DNA of 64,000 nt. Origin: Neofusicoccum parvum. Its lineage: Eukaryota; Ascomycota; Dothideomycetes; Botryosphaeriales; Botryosphaeriaceae. Made by a program: the position numbers and the translations under genes. Below the pieces are notes generated by a model that ran no database searches, was not told the origin of the DNA, and saw only the letters and a program-made list of their open reading frames with translations. Below are positions 43,018-53,900 of this stretch, piece by piece (within the stretch, counting starts at the first letter, position 1; each line of letters begins with the position of its first letter). The stretch is from assembly GCA_020912385.1 (NCBI GenBank), contig CP087215.1, forward strand, positions 1,798,001 through 1,862,000. The letters run 5' to 3'.

Positions 43018-45223
43018 TCACCTTGGTTGCACTGCACCCCATCCCTTCCTTCCACGGACGTCAATTTCGAATTCAAAGATGCCTTCTTCAGTGCCGGCAT
43101 AGAGCTTCCTCCCGTCTTCACTCATTGCTAGGCCTGCAGTCCGGACGCCGAATGCGGGGTTCCAGCGGCCGGCCATGCCAACCCGTCGCTGGAGGCCAAT
43201 CACTCCGTAGTCATCGAACCCACGGGACGCAGTTTGCATGTTGCGGACGCGCTCACGTGCGCGAGCTAGCTGCCGCAGCCGACCCATTTCAACCAAGGGG
43301 TCCATGGATCGCGGTGCAGAAGTGTTACTGGTGCTGCCGCTCGGGCGAGCTGAGGCCGGTTCCGGACTGGTCGCCATGGCGGCCTCAATTGTACGCCAGG
43401 CTTCAGATGAGCTGAACCGGGCAGCGCCCGTGTTGGATGAAGAACGACCTCCGGACGGGGTTGATTCGTCGTTTGCGCTGCTGCCGATGGTGAGGACGAC
43501 GGAAGCTTGCCGACGCGGTGGATGTGGGGGGACGTACGAGCCACTCTCGCGGTCGCGATCGCTGCGGTCGCGGAGGAAGTCTCTAAGAGAGCCAAGAGAC
43601 GGGAGGGCGGTATTTCTACCCTCATTATTTCGGTTACCTGACAGGGATGGGAAGCTCTCTGACGAGAGTTCTGACCTTTGTGCCCGTCCTTCACCGCTCG
43701 TGCTTGAGTAGTTGATGCTACGAGGGATCGAAGCGATCCGCTCGCGCTCGCGCTGCACTATGTCTCGATGCTCTCTGGTGCGTAGAGCGTCAAGGATGGA
43801 GCGCTCTTGTGCTGTCAAGCCGTGCGGGTCATTATCCGACTCGACGACTCCAGCATGACGTCTTCGCTGGAGGACTGCGCTCATAAACTCACCGACCACT
43901 TCGAGTGCTGCCGAAGTATCATTGGCTGCTGACGCCAATGCTCGTCTGTGTCTGTTGATGAGGTCTTGCTCTTGAGTCAATTCTGACTCGAGGCGTGCGA
44001 TCTCTCGATTCCGCTCACTGCTCGATGATTCGCCAGCCTCTTCAATACCCACCAGGGGCGTCTCAATCCTGATGACATTGTCCTCCTTGGGGTCTAACGC
44101 CAAGACCTGCCGCGCCAGGAGTCCTTCGCGGAGATCCGCAACGCAGATTCGTGCCTGGTCTTCAGCCCAGATCAAGAGATCCCATGGTTGGGGCGCGAAG
44201 CACATTGTGCGCACTGCACCGGGTCCATGCGTGGTATCTGGGCGCGTCGAGCGAATGACTTGGACTATTGCATCCTCGCCAAATTCGCTTGATGCCAGGA
44301 GATCTGTGTCGAGTACCGTGATGTAGCCACACTCCGAACCAACTGCGCAAAGTTTGCCTGATGGCGACCATGCAGTGGTGAAATATCCTGTTGTCGCCGA
44401 ATTGGGTGGAACATGTAGCTGTGCAACGCAGAAATTGGTCCACTCGGAGGGGCCTGCCCCGGCTCTCGTATCCGTTTTGGTGGAATGGGATCTGTGCCTT
44501 GACCGCGCACGCTCGAAGAAGAAGGCTTGATTGTAATCGCCAACGGCAACCAGGAGATTCCCATCGGGCGATATTGTAGCATGGTTCATGGGGAAGGGCA
44601 GGTCCAGCACAGCTTCCTCTAGTCCATGTGTTAGACAGTAAATGCGAACGGTCTTGTCGTTGTTCGTGAGGACTGCGACTACCTCGTCTTCAGCACCTTC
44701 TTCGCCAGCCAGTTTGTGGATTGATATCGAGTTCACGATCTCTTCTCCTATCCTCTCCAATTTCACTGTTGGAGTCGTGGAGGCAACGGAGGGGCGACCA
44801 AGTGGACGGTTGCCAAGGTCCAGCGGCAGGAGGGCATCGACGTCTGCGGCCAGGGGCAACCCGCCGTGGAGCTTGACTGCAGCGAAGTGGCCTTCATCCT
44901 CGCCGCCGCAACATAGCCAGCCGTGCCCTGAGGCTGTACATCGCGTCTCGAATGGGAGGGTCGCGAGATGGGTGCGCTTCTGTGTGGAGGTATTTAGGGC
45001 GAATACGTCGGTGCCGCTGGCGTAGTAGAGCACGTCTTGGCCCTCACAGCTGATGTAGTGACGAAGCTGGTAGTGGGCGACGGGAATTGATAGAGGGTAT
45101 AGGGTCTTGAGCGGGAGAACAAGGGAGTCTGTTTCGCGGAAGCTTTGTAGGGAGCTTCCGTCAGTGTGGGCTGCGGCGCGTCAGGAGCAGGGCGGCAGCT
45201 TACAGGTACTCGTCAACGGCCAT
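43018..45223 (-). CDS. WD40-like protein with DUF2415 domain
   Basis: Exons on the minus strand are 45223-45204 (only MAVDEYL) and 45142-43018, giving 714 residues. The N-terminal part has WD40-like blades: HYQLRHYISCEGQDVLYYAS, DKTVRIYCL, NHATISPDGNLLVAVGDYNQ and TAWSPSGKLCAVGSECGYIT. GAVRTMCFAPQPWDLLIWAE followed by ICVADLR is the DUF2415 motif. A charged coiled-coil segment follows (RNREIARLESELTQEQDLIN), then a long serine/arginine-rich disordered region, and a last propeller-like strand, GLAMSEDGRKLYAGTEEGIF. Function is unknown; relatives are conserved across filamentous fungi. It is transcribed divergently from mitochondrial Hsp70, with 742 bp between start codons. Confidence 0.85.
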
Positions 45224-45965
45224 ATTCGCATAAGCTGAGGATTCAGATGCAGGCGTGTAACATGGTCGTGGGTGTGCTGCGGAGTTTCGTGAGTTGCATA
45301 AGGTAGCAGAGCCGGCGACCGCTCATACGTCACCCGGCTCGGCGGTCGAAGCAGCAAATGGACCAGACTGGAGGGCGCGGGACGCTCGCGGGCTGCGCGG
45401 GACGGGCCTAGAGCTGACGCAGAACGCGACGGGGGTGCAGGTGATGCAACGAGGATGTATTGTTCACGCAGGTGCTTTACGAGCCGGCCGAGCGACCGAT
45501 CTGGGGAGGGCGAGGTGAGTTGAGCGCATCTGGGCTCTGTCGCCGCCGCACGAGTCGCGCCCGCCCGCACGACAGTCACGTGCTGGTGACATCTTTTGTG
45601 GAAGCGCGACCGGCGACGAGCGAACGCAGGTGCGCGCCTGTCCGCAGAGCGCACCTCGTCGGCACGAAGATTTCTCGGGCGCGACGGCGGCTGCGCTGCG
45701 CGGGCGGCGAACACCCGTCTTCGCGTCATCTGCAGAGAGCTTTTCCCGCGGCAATTGGCCACTCGGCGCCCCGGAGCTGGGATTGGCGCACTGACTAGCG
45801 CGGCGTAGAAGAGCTTCGAATGCTCAACTTTTTCTCTCGTCCTCGCCCGTCCTTCATCATCGCCATCAACTACATAATACCCCATCCTCCCACCCCCATC
45901 CCCGTATTCTGTTCGCCATTGCCTGCCGCTTGCGACGAAGTCTCTGTTGAGCGCACACATCCACA
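45224..45965. promoter_or_regulatory. shared divergent promoter of DUF2415 and mtHsp70 genes
   Basis: 742 bp separates the two start codons. A CCAAT box in inverted form (AATTGGCC) lies near 45753. A pyrimidine-rich leader with ACATAATACCCC at 45870 precedes the Hsp70 ATG. I looked for heat-shock elements (GAAnnTTCnnGAA) and found only a poor one (AGAAGAGCTTCGAATG at 45808). Transcript starts cannot be placed from sequence alone. Confidence 0.5.
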
Positions 45966-46864
45966 ATGCTGTCTTCGAGGCTGTCCAGAACTGTAAGCCC
46001 GCTGAGCCGATGACGCGCTCCGTCTCCAAAGCTAACACTTGCGCCAGTTCCTGCCCCGGGCCTCTGCCCTCAGCCGCGCCTCTCCTCTCACCAAGACTCC
46101 TCTCGGCTCGTCGTTCGTGAGACGGTATGCGGAGGGTGGCGAGGAGAAGGTGAAGGGCCAGGTCATTGGTATTGACCTGGGTACCACCAACTCCGCCGTC
46201 GCTGTCATGGAGGGCAAGCAGCCGCGCATCATCGAGAACTCCGAGGGTAAGTCGTCTGCCGCCTTGCGCGCTCCATTGAGCCGTTTTCCTGACATTTCGC
46301 GACCCAGGTACCCGTACCACTCCTTCCGTCGTCGGCTTCACCAAGGACGGCGAGCGTCTGGTCGGTGTCGCCGCCAAGCGCCAGGCCGTCGTAAACCCCG
46401 AGAACACTCTCTTTGCCACCAAGCGTTTGATCGGCCGCAAGTTCACCGACGCCGAGGTTCAGCGTGACATTGGTCAGGTGCCCTACAAGATTGTTCAGCA
46501 CACCAACGGTGATGCTTGGCTCGAGGCCCAGGGTCAGCGCTACTCGCCTTCTCAGATCGGTGGCTTCGTCCTCGGCAAGATGAAGGAGACCGCCGAGGCC
46601 TACCTTGGCAGGAATGTCAAGAACGCCGTCGTCACTGTTCCCGCCTACTTCAACGACTCTCAGCGTCAAGCCACCAAGGACGCCGGTCAGATCTCTGGCC
46701 TGAACGTTCTTCGTGTCGTCAACGAGCCTACTGCCGCCGCTCTTGCCTACGGTCTTGAGAAGGAACAGGACCGCGTCATTGCTGTCTACGATCTTGGTGG
46801 TGGTACCTTCGATATCTCCATCCTTGAGATTCAGAACGGCGTTTTCGAGGTCAAGTCCACCAAC

Positions 46865-46896
<32 letters not shown>

Positions 46897-48052
46897 TATC
46901 ACCCTCGTCCGCCACCTCGTCCAGCAGTTCAAGAAGGAGCAGAGCATTGATCTCTCCAACGACCGCATGGCCATCCAGCGTATCCGTGAGGCCGCTGAGA
47001 AGGCCAAGATCGAGCTTTCCTCGTCTCTCTCCACCGATATCAACCTTCCCTTCATCACCGCCGACGCCTCTGGTCCCAAGCACATCAACACCAAGCTTAC
47101 CCGTGCCCAGCTTGAGGGCCTGGTCGACCCTCTCATCAGCCGCACCGTCGAGCCCGTCCGCAAGGCCCTGAAGGACGCCAACCTTCAGTCCAAGGACATC
47201 CAGGACGTCATTCTTGTCGGTGGTATGACCCGTATGCCCAAGGTTACCGAGTCTGTCAAGAGCATCTTCGGACGTGACCCCGCTAAGTCGGTCAACCCCG
47301 ACGAGGCTGTCGCCATTGGTGCTGCTATCCAGGGTGCTGTTCTGTCTGGTGAGGTTACCGACGTCCTTCTCCTCGATGTCACTCCTCTGTCCCTCGGTAT
47401 CGAGACTCTCGGTGGTGTCTTTACCCGTCTGATCAACCGCAACACCACCATCCCTACCAAGAAGTCTCAGGTTTTCTCCACTGCTGCCGACTTCCAGTCC
47501 GCTGTCGAGATCAAGGTCTACCAGGGTGAGCGTGAGCTCGTCCGCGACAACAAGCTCCTCGGCAACTTCCAGCTCGTCGGAATTCCTCCTGCGCACCGTG
47601 GTGTTCCTCAGATTGAGGTCACCTTCGACATTGACGCCGACTCGATTGTCCACGTCCACGCCAAGGACAAGTCCACCAACAAGGACCAGTCCATCACCAT
47701 CGCTTCCGGCTCTGGTCTTTCTGATTCTGAGATTGAGAACATGGTCCAGGATGCTGAGCGCTACCAGGAGTCTGACAAGGAGCGCAAGGCCGCCATTGAG
47801 GCTGCCAACCGCGCTGACTCTGTCCTGAACGACACTGAGAAGGCCCTGAAGGAGTTCGAGGACCGCCTTGACAAGACCGAGGCTGGCAAGATCCGTGAGA
47901 AGATCGAGTCCCTCCGCGAGTTCGTCACCAAGAGCCAGGCCGGCGAGGGCACCGCCACTGCCCAGGATCTCAAGGAGAAGACCGACGAGCTCCAGTCTGC
48001 TTCCCTGTCTCTGTTCGACCAGATGCACAAGGCCCGTTCTGAGCAGCAGGGT

Positions 48053-48089
<37 letters not shown>

Positions 48090-48112
48090 GCGAGGGCGAG
48101 AAGAAGGAGTAA
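45966..48112 (+). CDS. SSC1: mitochondrial Hsp70 (SSC1-type chaperone)
   Basis: Exons 45966-45992, 46048-46246 and 46308-48112 give 676 residues. The product is the matrix ATP-dependent chaperone that drives protein import and folding. Residues 1-35 are a basic, serine-rich presequence ([19 protein letters not shown], ending FVRRYAEGG). All three DnaK signatures are present: [31 protein letters not shown] and [14 protein letters not shown]. The substrate-binding part has [20 protein letters not shown]. The C terminus is a run of 11 glutamines encoded by CAG repeats (about 48056-48088), then GEGEKKE. Intron positions near the 5' end and very regular C-ending codons fit a highly expressed gene. 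The 599-codon frame on the opposite strand is a shadow. Confidence 0.96.
48056..48088 (+). repeat. (CAG)n repeat in mtHsp70 C terminus
   Basis: About eleven consecutive CAG codons encode polyglutamine at the C terminus of Hsp70. The repeat stays in frame and lies in the flexible tail. Confidence 0.9.
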
Positions 48113-49321
48113 AAGCCCACCAAGATTTACGCCTTCTCTTCTTCCCTTTCCTCTGTCAGTTCCGTGCGTTTAGAAAAGCGATCTTGCATATCCCGGGTCG
48201 GTTCGAGCAAAGCGTTTCCCTTTTTACGCCGCTCGCATGTAGAATATCCTCTTTCTCCATTTTCTGTATTAAATCTCTCATATCCTCTCTGTTGACGCCG
48301 GCAAAAAAACTCACCTTTTTGGGACCGTAGTGGGTGGAGTAAGGGTTGGGACTTCCGGGAGCGACTAAAAGTCGTGATGGTTTTTCTTCGCTTTTTGTTA
48401 ATTTGGGTGCACGACACGCGTGGCTGCGCCAAAAAGACAGAGGAGATTTGCGAGTACTCTGTAGGATCGAAACGACGTGTAATGAAAATTCTCCTCTCAG
48501 TCCATCCAGTGTTGTTGCTGCTCCCGTGTGGAATCCGATTTCGCCGGCGGACAATCAATTCTTATTGCCCAGGACTTGTCTTGCGGTAAGTCGTCTTCTC
48601 TGCAATATCGCAGCGACTAACGTCTGATCGCAGCAACTCCAAGTTTTATCAAGCGGGATGGCGTTTCAATATAGTGTTTAGGGGTACATAATTTAACTAA
48701 GGTGAGATATCAATTATCGCGAACGCCTCGCGTCGTGGACACTGCGCCGTGCTCCCGACCTCCCGTCCGCCCCCTGACCTGCAAGCGAAGGCCGGGCTTT
48801 ATTGTCTAGACTCTAAATACTATCGATCCCTCCGGGCCGTTCCATCGTCGAACTTTCCTCGGTTCCTTGCTGGACAAAGAAACAAAGTCATGACCTGGCG
48901 TTTTTGTGGTTTGCAAGAGTCTCGGTGTTGACGACGCGTATCCCTTCGCCTTCCCAATCGCCGCGCGTTCCCTCATTTTTCACCCCGCGGCCCCCTCCTT
49001 CGCGCAAGCTGGTTCTAGACCGGTTCCCTTGCTCGACTGTCACTCATTACCTTTTTCAGTTTTCTTTTCTCTTTCAGCACTGCGCATCCGGTTGTTCATG
49101 AAGAAGGATTTCCCCGCCGTTCTCTTTCTCGCTTCGATCTGCTGCTGGGCCTTCGACATCCCCTTCTCGGCAATCTTCGACCGCGACGTCGGGCCTGTCG
49201 TCTTAAGCTCGGAACTCCGCCCGCTCTTTCTGTTCTCCTTCCTTTCGCTCGTTTCGTTCGCCCACTCTTTCGTTCTTTTCTTTCCCGAGTGTTTCTTTCT
49301 TCTGGCAGGCGGAGTGAAGCA
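48113..49321. other. intergenic, promoter of first DUF7918 gene
   Basis: The Hsp70 3' UTR, then about 1 kb without a gene. From 48960 the plus strand is pyrimidine-rich (many TTC/CTT runs to 49300), a usual sign of a fungal promoter and leader. An open frame at 48906-49511 in this zone is low complexity and is not taken as coding. Confidence 0.5.
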
Positions 49322-50234
49322 ATGGCCATCCTTCCCGACCGTCCCGGCATCCAGGTCTCCGTCCGCACCGCCGGCTCCGCCCGCGACACAATGGAGTACG
49401 ACAACCCCGCCTTTCCGGACCGCCCGAACAGCGCGACCAAGTACATCGAGGCCGTCGATGGCGCGGACTTCTCCGTCGTCATCAAGTTCACGGCCAGGAA
49501 CAGCGATCTGAAGGACTACTCGCTGGGGCTGTGTATCTACGTGGATGGGACAAGGGTGCAGGGGAGTGTGATCGACCTCAAGGCGCACCAGTTTGCGAGG
49601 GAGTGCTGGTACGTGTGTGACGGGGCGTTGGTTTATGAAGATGGGAAGTGGGTGCAGAGGGCGTTGCGGTTTGAGGGGTTGGATGTCGGTAGGTCTTCAC
49701 CGTCGACACCGTTGTCCACCGGGGGTGTGGAGTGGACAAAAGTCTGGCCGTAGATGCGCTAACGCGTTTTGCAGACAAGAACGCGCGCGACAGCCTCTAC
49801 CACACGCAGTTCGAGCGCGTGCAGTGTGTGGGCGAGATCAAGGCCAAATTTTACCGTGTGCAAGAAGTCGGCAGGATGCTGAACCGGGAATGTCCGAGCC
49901 CGACGAGTCCAACGAGTCCGACGGGCTTGACCAAGTTTAACAAGGTGTCGGAGAAGGCGTTGAACAGGAAGTCTGTGAGCCACCAAGCTTGGTGAGTCTG
50001 GTCTTTTGGAATCGGGCAGAGGTGCGGAATAGCTGACATTGGTACAGTACCGGAAACGTGAAGAGGACGTTCGGGAGGTGTGGAAGGGTCTTGACGGAGC
50101 AGATCGACCCGACGGACGAGCCGTGGGCGGAGTTCACGTTCAGGTATCGCTCGTATGACGCGTTGGGTGCGGAGGGATTGCTGTCGCCGCCGAGTACGCC
50201 AGCGCCGTATACGACGTTTGATTTCCTGGATTGA
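49322..50234 (+). CDS. DUF7918 domain protein, paralog A
   Basis: Exons 49322-49688, 49775-49991 and 50048-50234 give 256 residues. MAILPDRPGIQVSVRTAG at the start, KYIEAVDGADFSVVIKFTAR, LCIYVDGTRVQG, GEIKAKFYRVQEVGR and the final FTFRYRSYDALGAEGLL are the family blocks: a beta-sandwich-like domain of unknown role found in many copies in fungi. Introns fall at phase 1 after LEGLDV-type sequence and at phase 2 after SVSHQA, the same places as in paralog B 1 kb downstream. The region SPTSPTSPTG is a low-complexity loop. Codons switch from C-ending to G-ending near 49520. Confidence 0.82.
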
Positions 50235-51247
50235 TGAGAAGCGCGACAAAAGACAAGTGTCGGAGCCTGGAATATCAGTAGGGAAAGCGCAACCTGTTGT
50301 GCTCTATAGCAGGTGAGATTTACACCTTATTTACTCCTGAAGCGGCGTAGCTCTAGTAATGCTGATGAAATGAGGAACAGGCCGGCAAAGCTCAAAGCGA
50401 AGCGCAACTCCAAAAATGCCGGACAGACTAACATTGTCAAAATGTCAAACAACCCGCAAGACAAGGCACCGATGCCCGCAAGCCCGAACGCAGCCCTGAA
50501 AATGCCGAACCCAGCTACGAGCTGGAACAGCATCCTACAAAGTTTAGGCAGTCCTTCCGCTGTGACCCTGAAGCCCAGAGTGATAGCCCGACCGAAATTG
50601 GAACCTCAACGTGACAAATTTGACTGGATCATACCTGAATTTGGGGTCACTGCCCTTTGTAACTCTGTTGCAGCTTTTCGAGACATCAAAATGAAAAGAA
50701 ACATTTGTCAAAGTTGTGATTCTGGCTGTCGAATGTGTGTGGTTGCGGTGGGTGGAGTGCGCGACTTCCAGATCCAACGTGTCCCATGACTGCACGTAGC
50801 TGCCTAGCTCGGCGATGCGGACCCTCTCGCCAACCTGAGGTGCTACGACAAGCTTCCTTCAATTCACCTCAACAACCTTACCTCACCGAACTCCACACCG
50901 GTCTCGATCTTCGTGGGGCATTAATTGCGCCACTCTTCAAGGCAGGCCACGGGTGTCAGACCATTTCGGCGGCCCTGCCTCCACCTGAGAACCCAGTCTC
51001 CCTTCTAACATGCTGAAAGGCAGCCTGACGTGACACACCAGCTAGACAATCTGATCCACGAGTTCTTGGTTCCTTCGCACGCCTTCTCGCTCAATCGATA
51101 ACATTCTCCCACTCCGCACTTCTTTTCCCGAGCGCGGCTTTCCACGGGCTTCGCAAAACAGGCACAGCATTCAAACGCTTTTCATATCGTCTTCCTGCAT
51201 CTTGCACCGGTCTACGCTCGCATTTGAGGCAAGACAACGAAGTCGCC
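50235..51247. other. intergenic between DUF7918 paralogs
   Basis: About 1 kb. A minus-strand frame at 50327-50533 could encode a hydrophobic 68-residue peptide, and a plus frame at 50313-50789 overlaps it. Neither has homology I recognise. The right end should hold the promoter of paralog B. Confidence 0.45.
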
Positions 51248-52379
51248 ATGGCCATCCTACCCAGAGTTCCCGGTATTTCAGTCGAAGTTCGAGTAGACGG
51301 TGAGCCTCTTGAGGAGTTCTTCAGCGAAGATGAGGAAGACACGACAAACACTGCTACGCGATACGTCGAGGCTACATCAGGTGACATATCCACCATTCAC
51401 TGGACCTACCACAAATCTCTCAAGTGCAGGCGCCAGGATCTGAATGGCCATGCCCTTGTGGACGGCAAACGAGTCAGTAGCGCCATCACTTGGTCAACTG
51501 ACTGGATGGACCAGGACTCGCACACCATTGATGTCACTGGAGTTTGTTTGCACGAGCAAGGAGATTATGTCAAGAGAGACATGATTTTCTCAGAAGTAAA
51601 AATCGGTCAGTCTAGTCCACCTCGCTTCTATTAACACGTGAACTCATCTAACCTTCCGTTAAAACTACAGTTGAAAGCAATAAGGACCAAACTTTGCCCG
51701 CAACTCTGAAAGCCCTTAGATCGCTTGGGGAGATTCGTGTCTGCTTCTGGAATGGTACAGCGGCGATCGACGATGACGGCGCTAAACCCTGTAACTTTGA
51801 CACCATTGAGAGCGTTCCTGAGAAGAAGCTGAAGGGCCGAGCCATATCCCATCAAACTAGGTGAGTGCGGAAATCCTCCTATACTGAGAAGAAGAAAGAC
51901 TAATTAGCATCAGCTTGGGAGAAGCTCGGCGATCAGGGAGATACACCATCTGCTCTTTCGACCAGGAAAGCAAGGAGCCCTTCGCTACATTCATCTTCCG
52001 TTACCGTTCCAGAGACGCGCTGAAGTCAGAGTGCATTCTACCAAGATCCCCAACACCCGTACCTTTAGAGGACCGTCCGGTTGATGAGCTGACGGCCGAA
52101 GAAGCTCGAGAAGTCATTCGTCGTTTGAAAGTACGTCGTCGAGTGAATAGCCATTACACGTTGATGGTTTTCTGACATAGGTGTTTCAAGGAGCGAGAAG
52201 CAGGACAAGCTACCAAGCAGGAAGTGAAGCAAGAGGTGAAGCGGGAGAGACGCCCGAGCACAATCAGTGTGATCAGCCTGGGAAGCGATGCCTCCGACTT
52301 GGAAGTGACGGATGCGCGCTCCTGCAAGCATCAACACACCTCCAGACCCATCGATGTCATCGACCTGTGCGACGATTGA
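51248..52379 (+). CDS. DUF7918 domain protein, paralog B, with SIM-like tail
   Basis: Exons 51248-51605, 51671-51860, 51914-52130 and 52191-52379 give 317 residues. The domain begins MAILPRVPGISVEVRVDGEP and ends FATFIFRYRSRDALKSECIL, aligning block by block with paralog A; the first two introns match in place and phase. The extra last exon encodes a charged tail (KEREAGQATKQEVKQEVKRE) and two sequences resembling SUMO-interaction motifs next to acidic residues: ISVISLGSDASDLE and PIDVIDLCDD at the very end. The nearer acceptor (after 52180) breaks the tail; the one after 52190 gives the coherent product. Function of the domain is unknown; the tail suggests a nuclear, SUMO-linked role as inference. 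Confidence 0.83.
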
Positions 52380-52796
52380 GAGATCGGTCAGATCGACACG
52401 AAATATGATGACAAGAAGGATCCAAAGTCTGTAACTACGAGCTAAGGTAAAGTCATGACGGATGCGTTCCACACAAGGCAGCTTTGGCGAGTAAACTTGA
52501 TAGGTGTTGGGTCAAAAAAAAGGCACGCTTTTCTTCAATTACAGGAAGCCAAGATTATGGGGAGGTATGACGGGAAATGATGAGACACTGACTTAAAGGC
52601 AATCATCTTCTGATATCTCTTTTCTGAGACATCTCTGCCGCTCGCTTAGCTTACTGATTACTCTCGAGTTGAGATACCGAAATTACAGCCAATAACATGC
52701 GTAAAATATGAGAGATTACTGACAACCCCAGAAGAACTCAGTTCTCGTCTCGGCACTTGACCTGTCGTACTTTGATACCAATGCAACTCTCCAGTG
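52380..52796. other. intergenic, convergent 3' ends
   Basis: AT-rich spacer between paralog B and the epimerase-like gene. Nothing recognised beyond probable 3' UTRs. Confidence 0.5.
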
Positions 52797-53900
52797 TCAT
52801 ACCTCTCTTGCCCTCTCCCAATGCAACCAACTCATCTGTAAAATCTTGCCGCCATGCGCCGTCCAATCTCTTTGGGCTTCACCCAATAGCTTCTTCGCCA
52901 TTGTTCCCTTCAGAACCTTGTGGCCAGCCAGTCCGCGCTCCGCTATTGCCGTCTGCCCGGCGCACAGCTCATCGGCAATCGTTGCCAATGATTCCTGCCG
53001 AATCTCTTTTTTCTTTGACGTATCCTCACGGGGCAGCACACCAGCTTTGAACGCAGCATCGAGCGCGAGCTGTTGGATTTCGAAATTCAGCACGCGTGCC
53101 ACGGCAGGGAAGATAATTCCCTTCTTTCCGGAAGGAATATATACCACGCCGCGGTCCTCGCGCTCGAGGATAGCACGTACGATGAGTACGTACAGATCAG
53201 TAAGGTCCAAGACATGCACCCAGTCGAAGTCGGAGGTCTCGTTGAGCTTGTAGCCGTGTCCGTGCTGCGCCACATAGCGAACGGCGAGGGGAACAACAAT
53301 GCCAGCCCTGTTGAAGAGCCCCGTACCCTCACCAAAGATTACCAGGGGTCGTGAGACTGACGGCCTGTACGCCCGTCTCCTCGGCGCGAGTGAGCACCGC
53401 GACTTCAGTGGTCCGCTGGGCGTGTGGGTCTCGTTCGTCCTCGCTCTTGATAGTGTTGAAGACGTTTTCCGGGTCGGCATCGTCGAATTCACAGCCAACG
53501 TCGGCCTGCTCCGTGATTGGCCTGTCGGCAAGATTTGCACATCCACTGATGTGAAAGATCCATGGTACAGGGCTGCCTGGATTGACGCGGCGGGCCACCC
53601 GTCCACGAACGCCCGGGCGCCTGCTGGCATGAAGCCTGAGCCCGTGTTGACGATGATGTCGTAATTCGAAGCCGTGATGGCGATAGAGCGTACATCGTCA
53701 AGTCCTTTCCATTGAATAGGGTTAAGGTGAGCTCCATATGCATCTTTGAGCTTTTGTGCTATCTTTGCTGCGCGTACCAGCACATCGAAGGTCAGATCTA
53801 CAAGGGAGAGCGCCGTGTTCTTGATGAGCTGGTCGAGCACAGTGCCACCGACATATCCAGTTGCCCCGGTAAGGAGAATTTTGCTTCCTGGAGAACTCAT
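52797..53900 (-). CDS. NAD(P)-dependent epimerase/dehydratase-like protein with internal frameshift pair
   Basis: The open frame encodes 367 residues without introns. MSSPGSKILLTGATGYVGGT is the Rossmann nucleotide-binding start (GATGYVGG), and IQWKGLDDVRSIAI plus YDIIVNTGSGF fit the extended SDR / NmrA-like group. The C-terminal part (RPLVIFGEGTGLFNRAG, DFDWVHVLDLTDLYVLIV) is also in frame. Between about 53600 and 53340 the family sequence is in a different frame of the same strand: ARRVNPGSPVPWIFHISGC, DDADPENVF and RTTEVAVLTRAEETGVQAVS. A one-base loss near 53595 and a one-base gain near 53345 would explain this. In the annotated frame those 85-90 residues are unrelated basic sequence. The gene may be inactive, recently damaged, or affected by assembly error. 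Confidence 0.7.
   Translation of the reverse strand: MSSPGSKILLTGATGYVGGTVLDQLIKNTALSLVDLTFDVLVRAAKIAQKLKDAYGAHLNPIQWKGLDDVRSIAITASNYDIIVNTGSGFMPAGARAFVDGWPAASIQAALYHGSFTSVDVQILPTGQSRSRPTLAVNSTMPTRKTSSTLSRARTNETHTPSGPLKSRCSLAPRRRAYRPSVSRPLVIFGEGTGLFNRAGIVVPLAVRYVAQHGHGYKLNETSDFDWVHVLDLTDLYVLIVRAILEREDRGVVYIPSGKKGIIFPAVARVLNFEIQQLALDAAFKAGVLPREDTSKKKEIRQESLATIADELCAGQTAIAERGLAGHKVLKGTMAKKLLGEAQRDWTAHGGKILQMSWLHWERAREV

Noticed and set aside
45224..45965. Heat-shock elements in the Hsp70 promoter
   Set aside because: Only imperfect GAA/TTC arrangements were found; none meets the three-unit consensus.
46229..48028. 599-codon open frame on the minus strand across mtHsp70
   Set aside because: It mirrors the strongly biased codon use of the Hsp70 gene; its leucine/glycine/valine-rich product has no independent support. 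Antisense frames over Hsp70 genes are a known artefact.
50327..50533. 68-codon hydrophobic minus-strand frame (two helices)
   Set aside because: Could be a small membrane protein, but no homolog is recognised and a plus-strand frame overlaps it completely.
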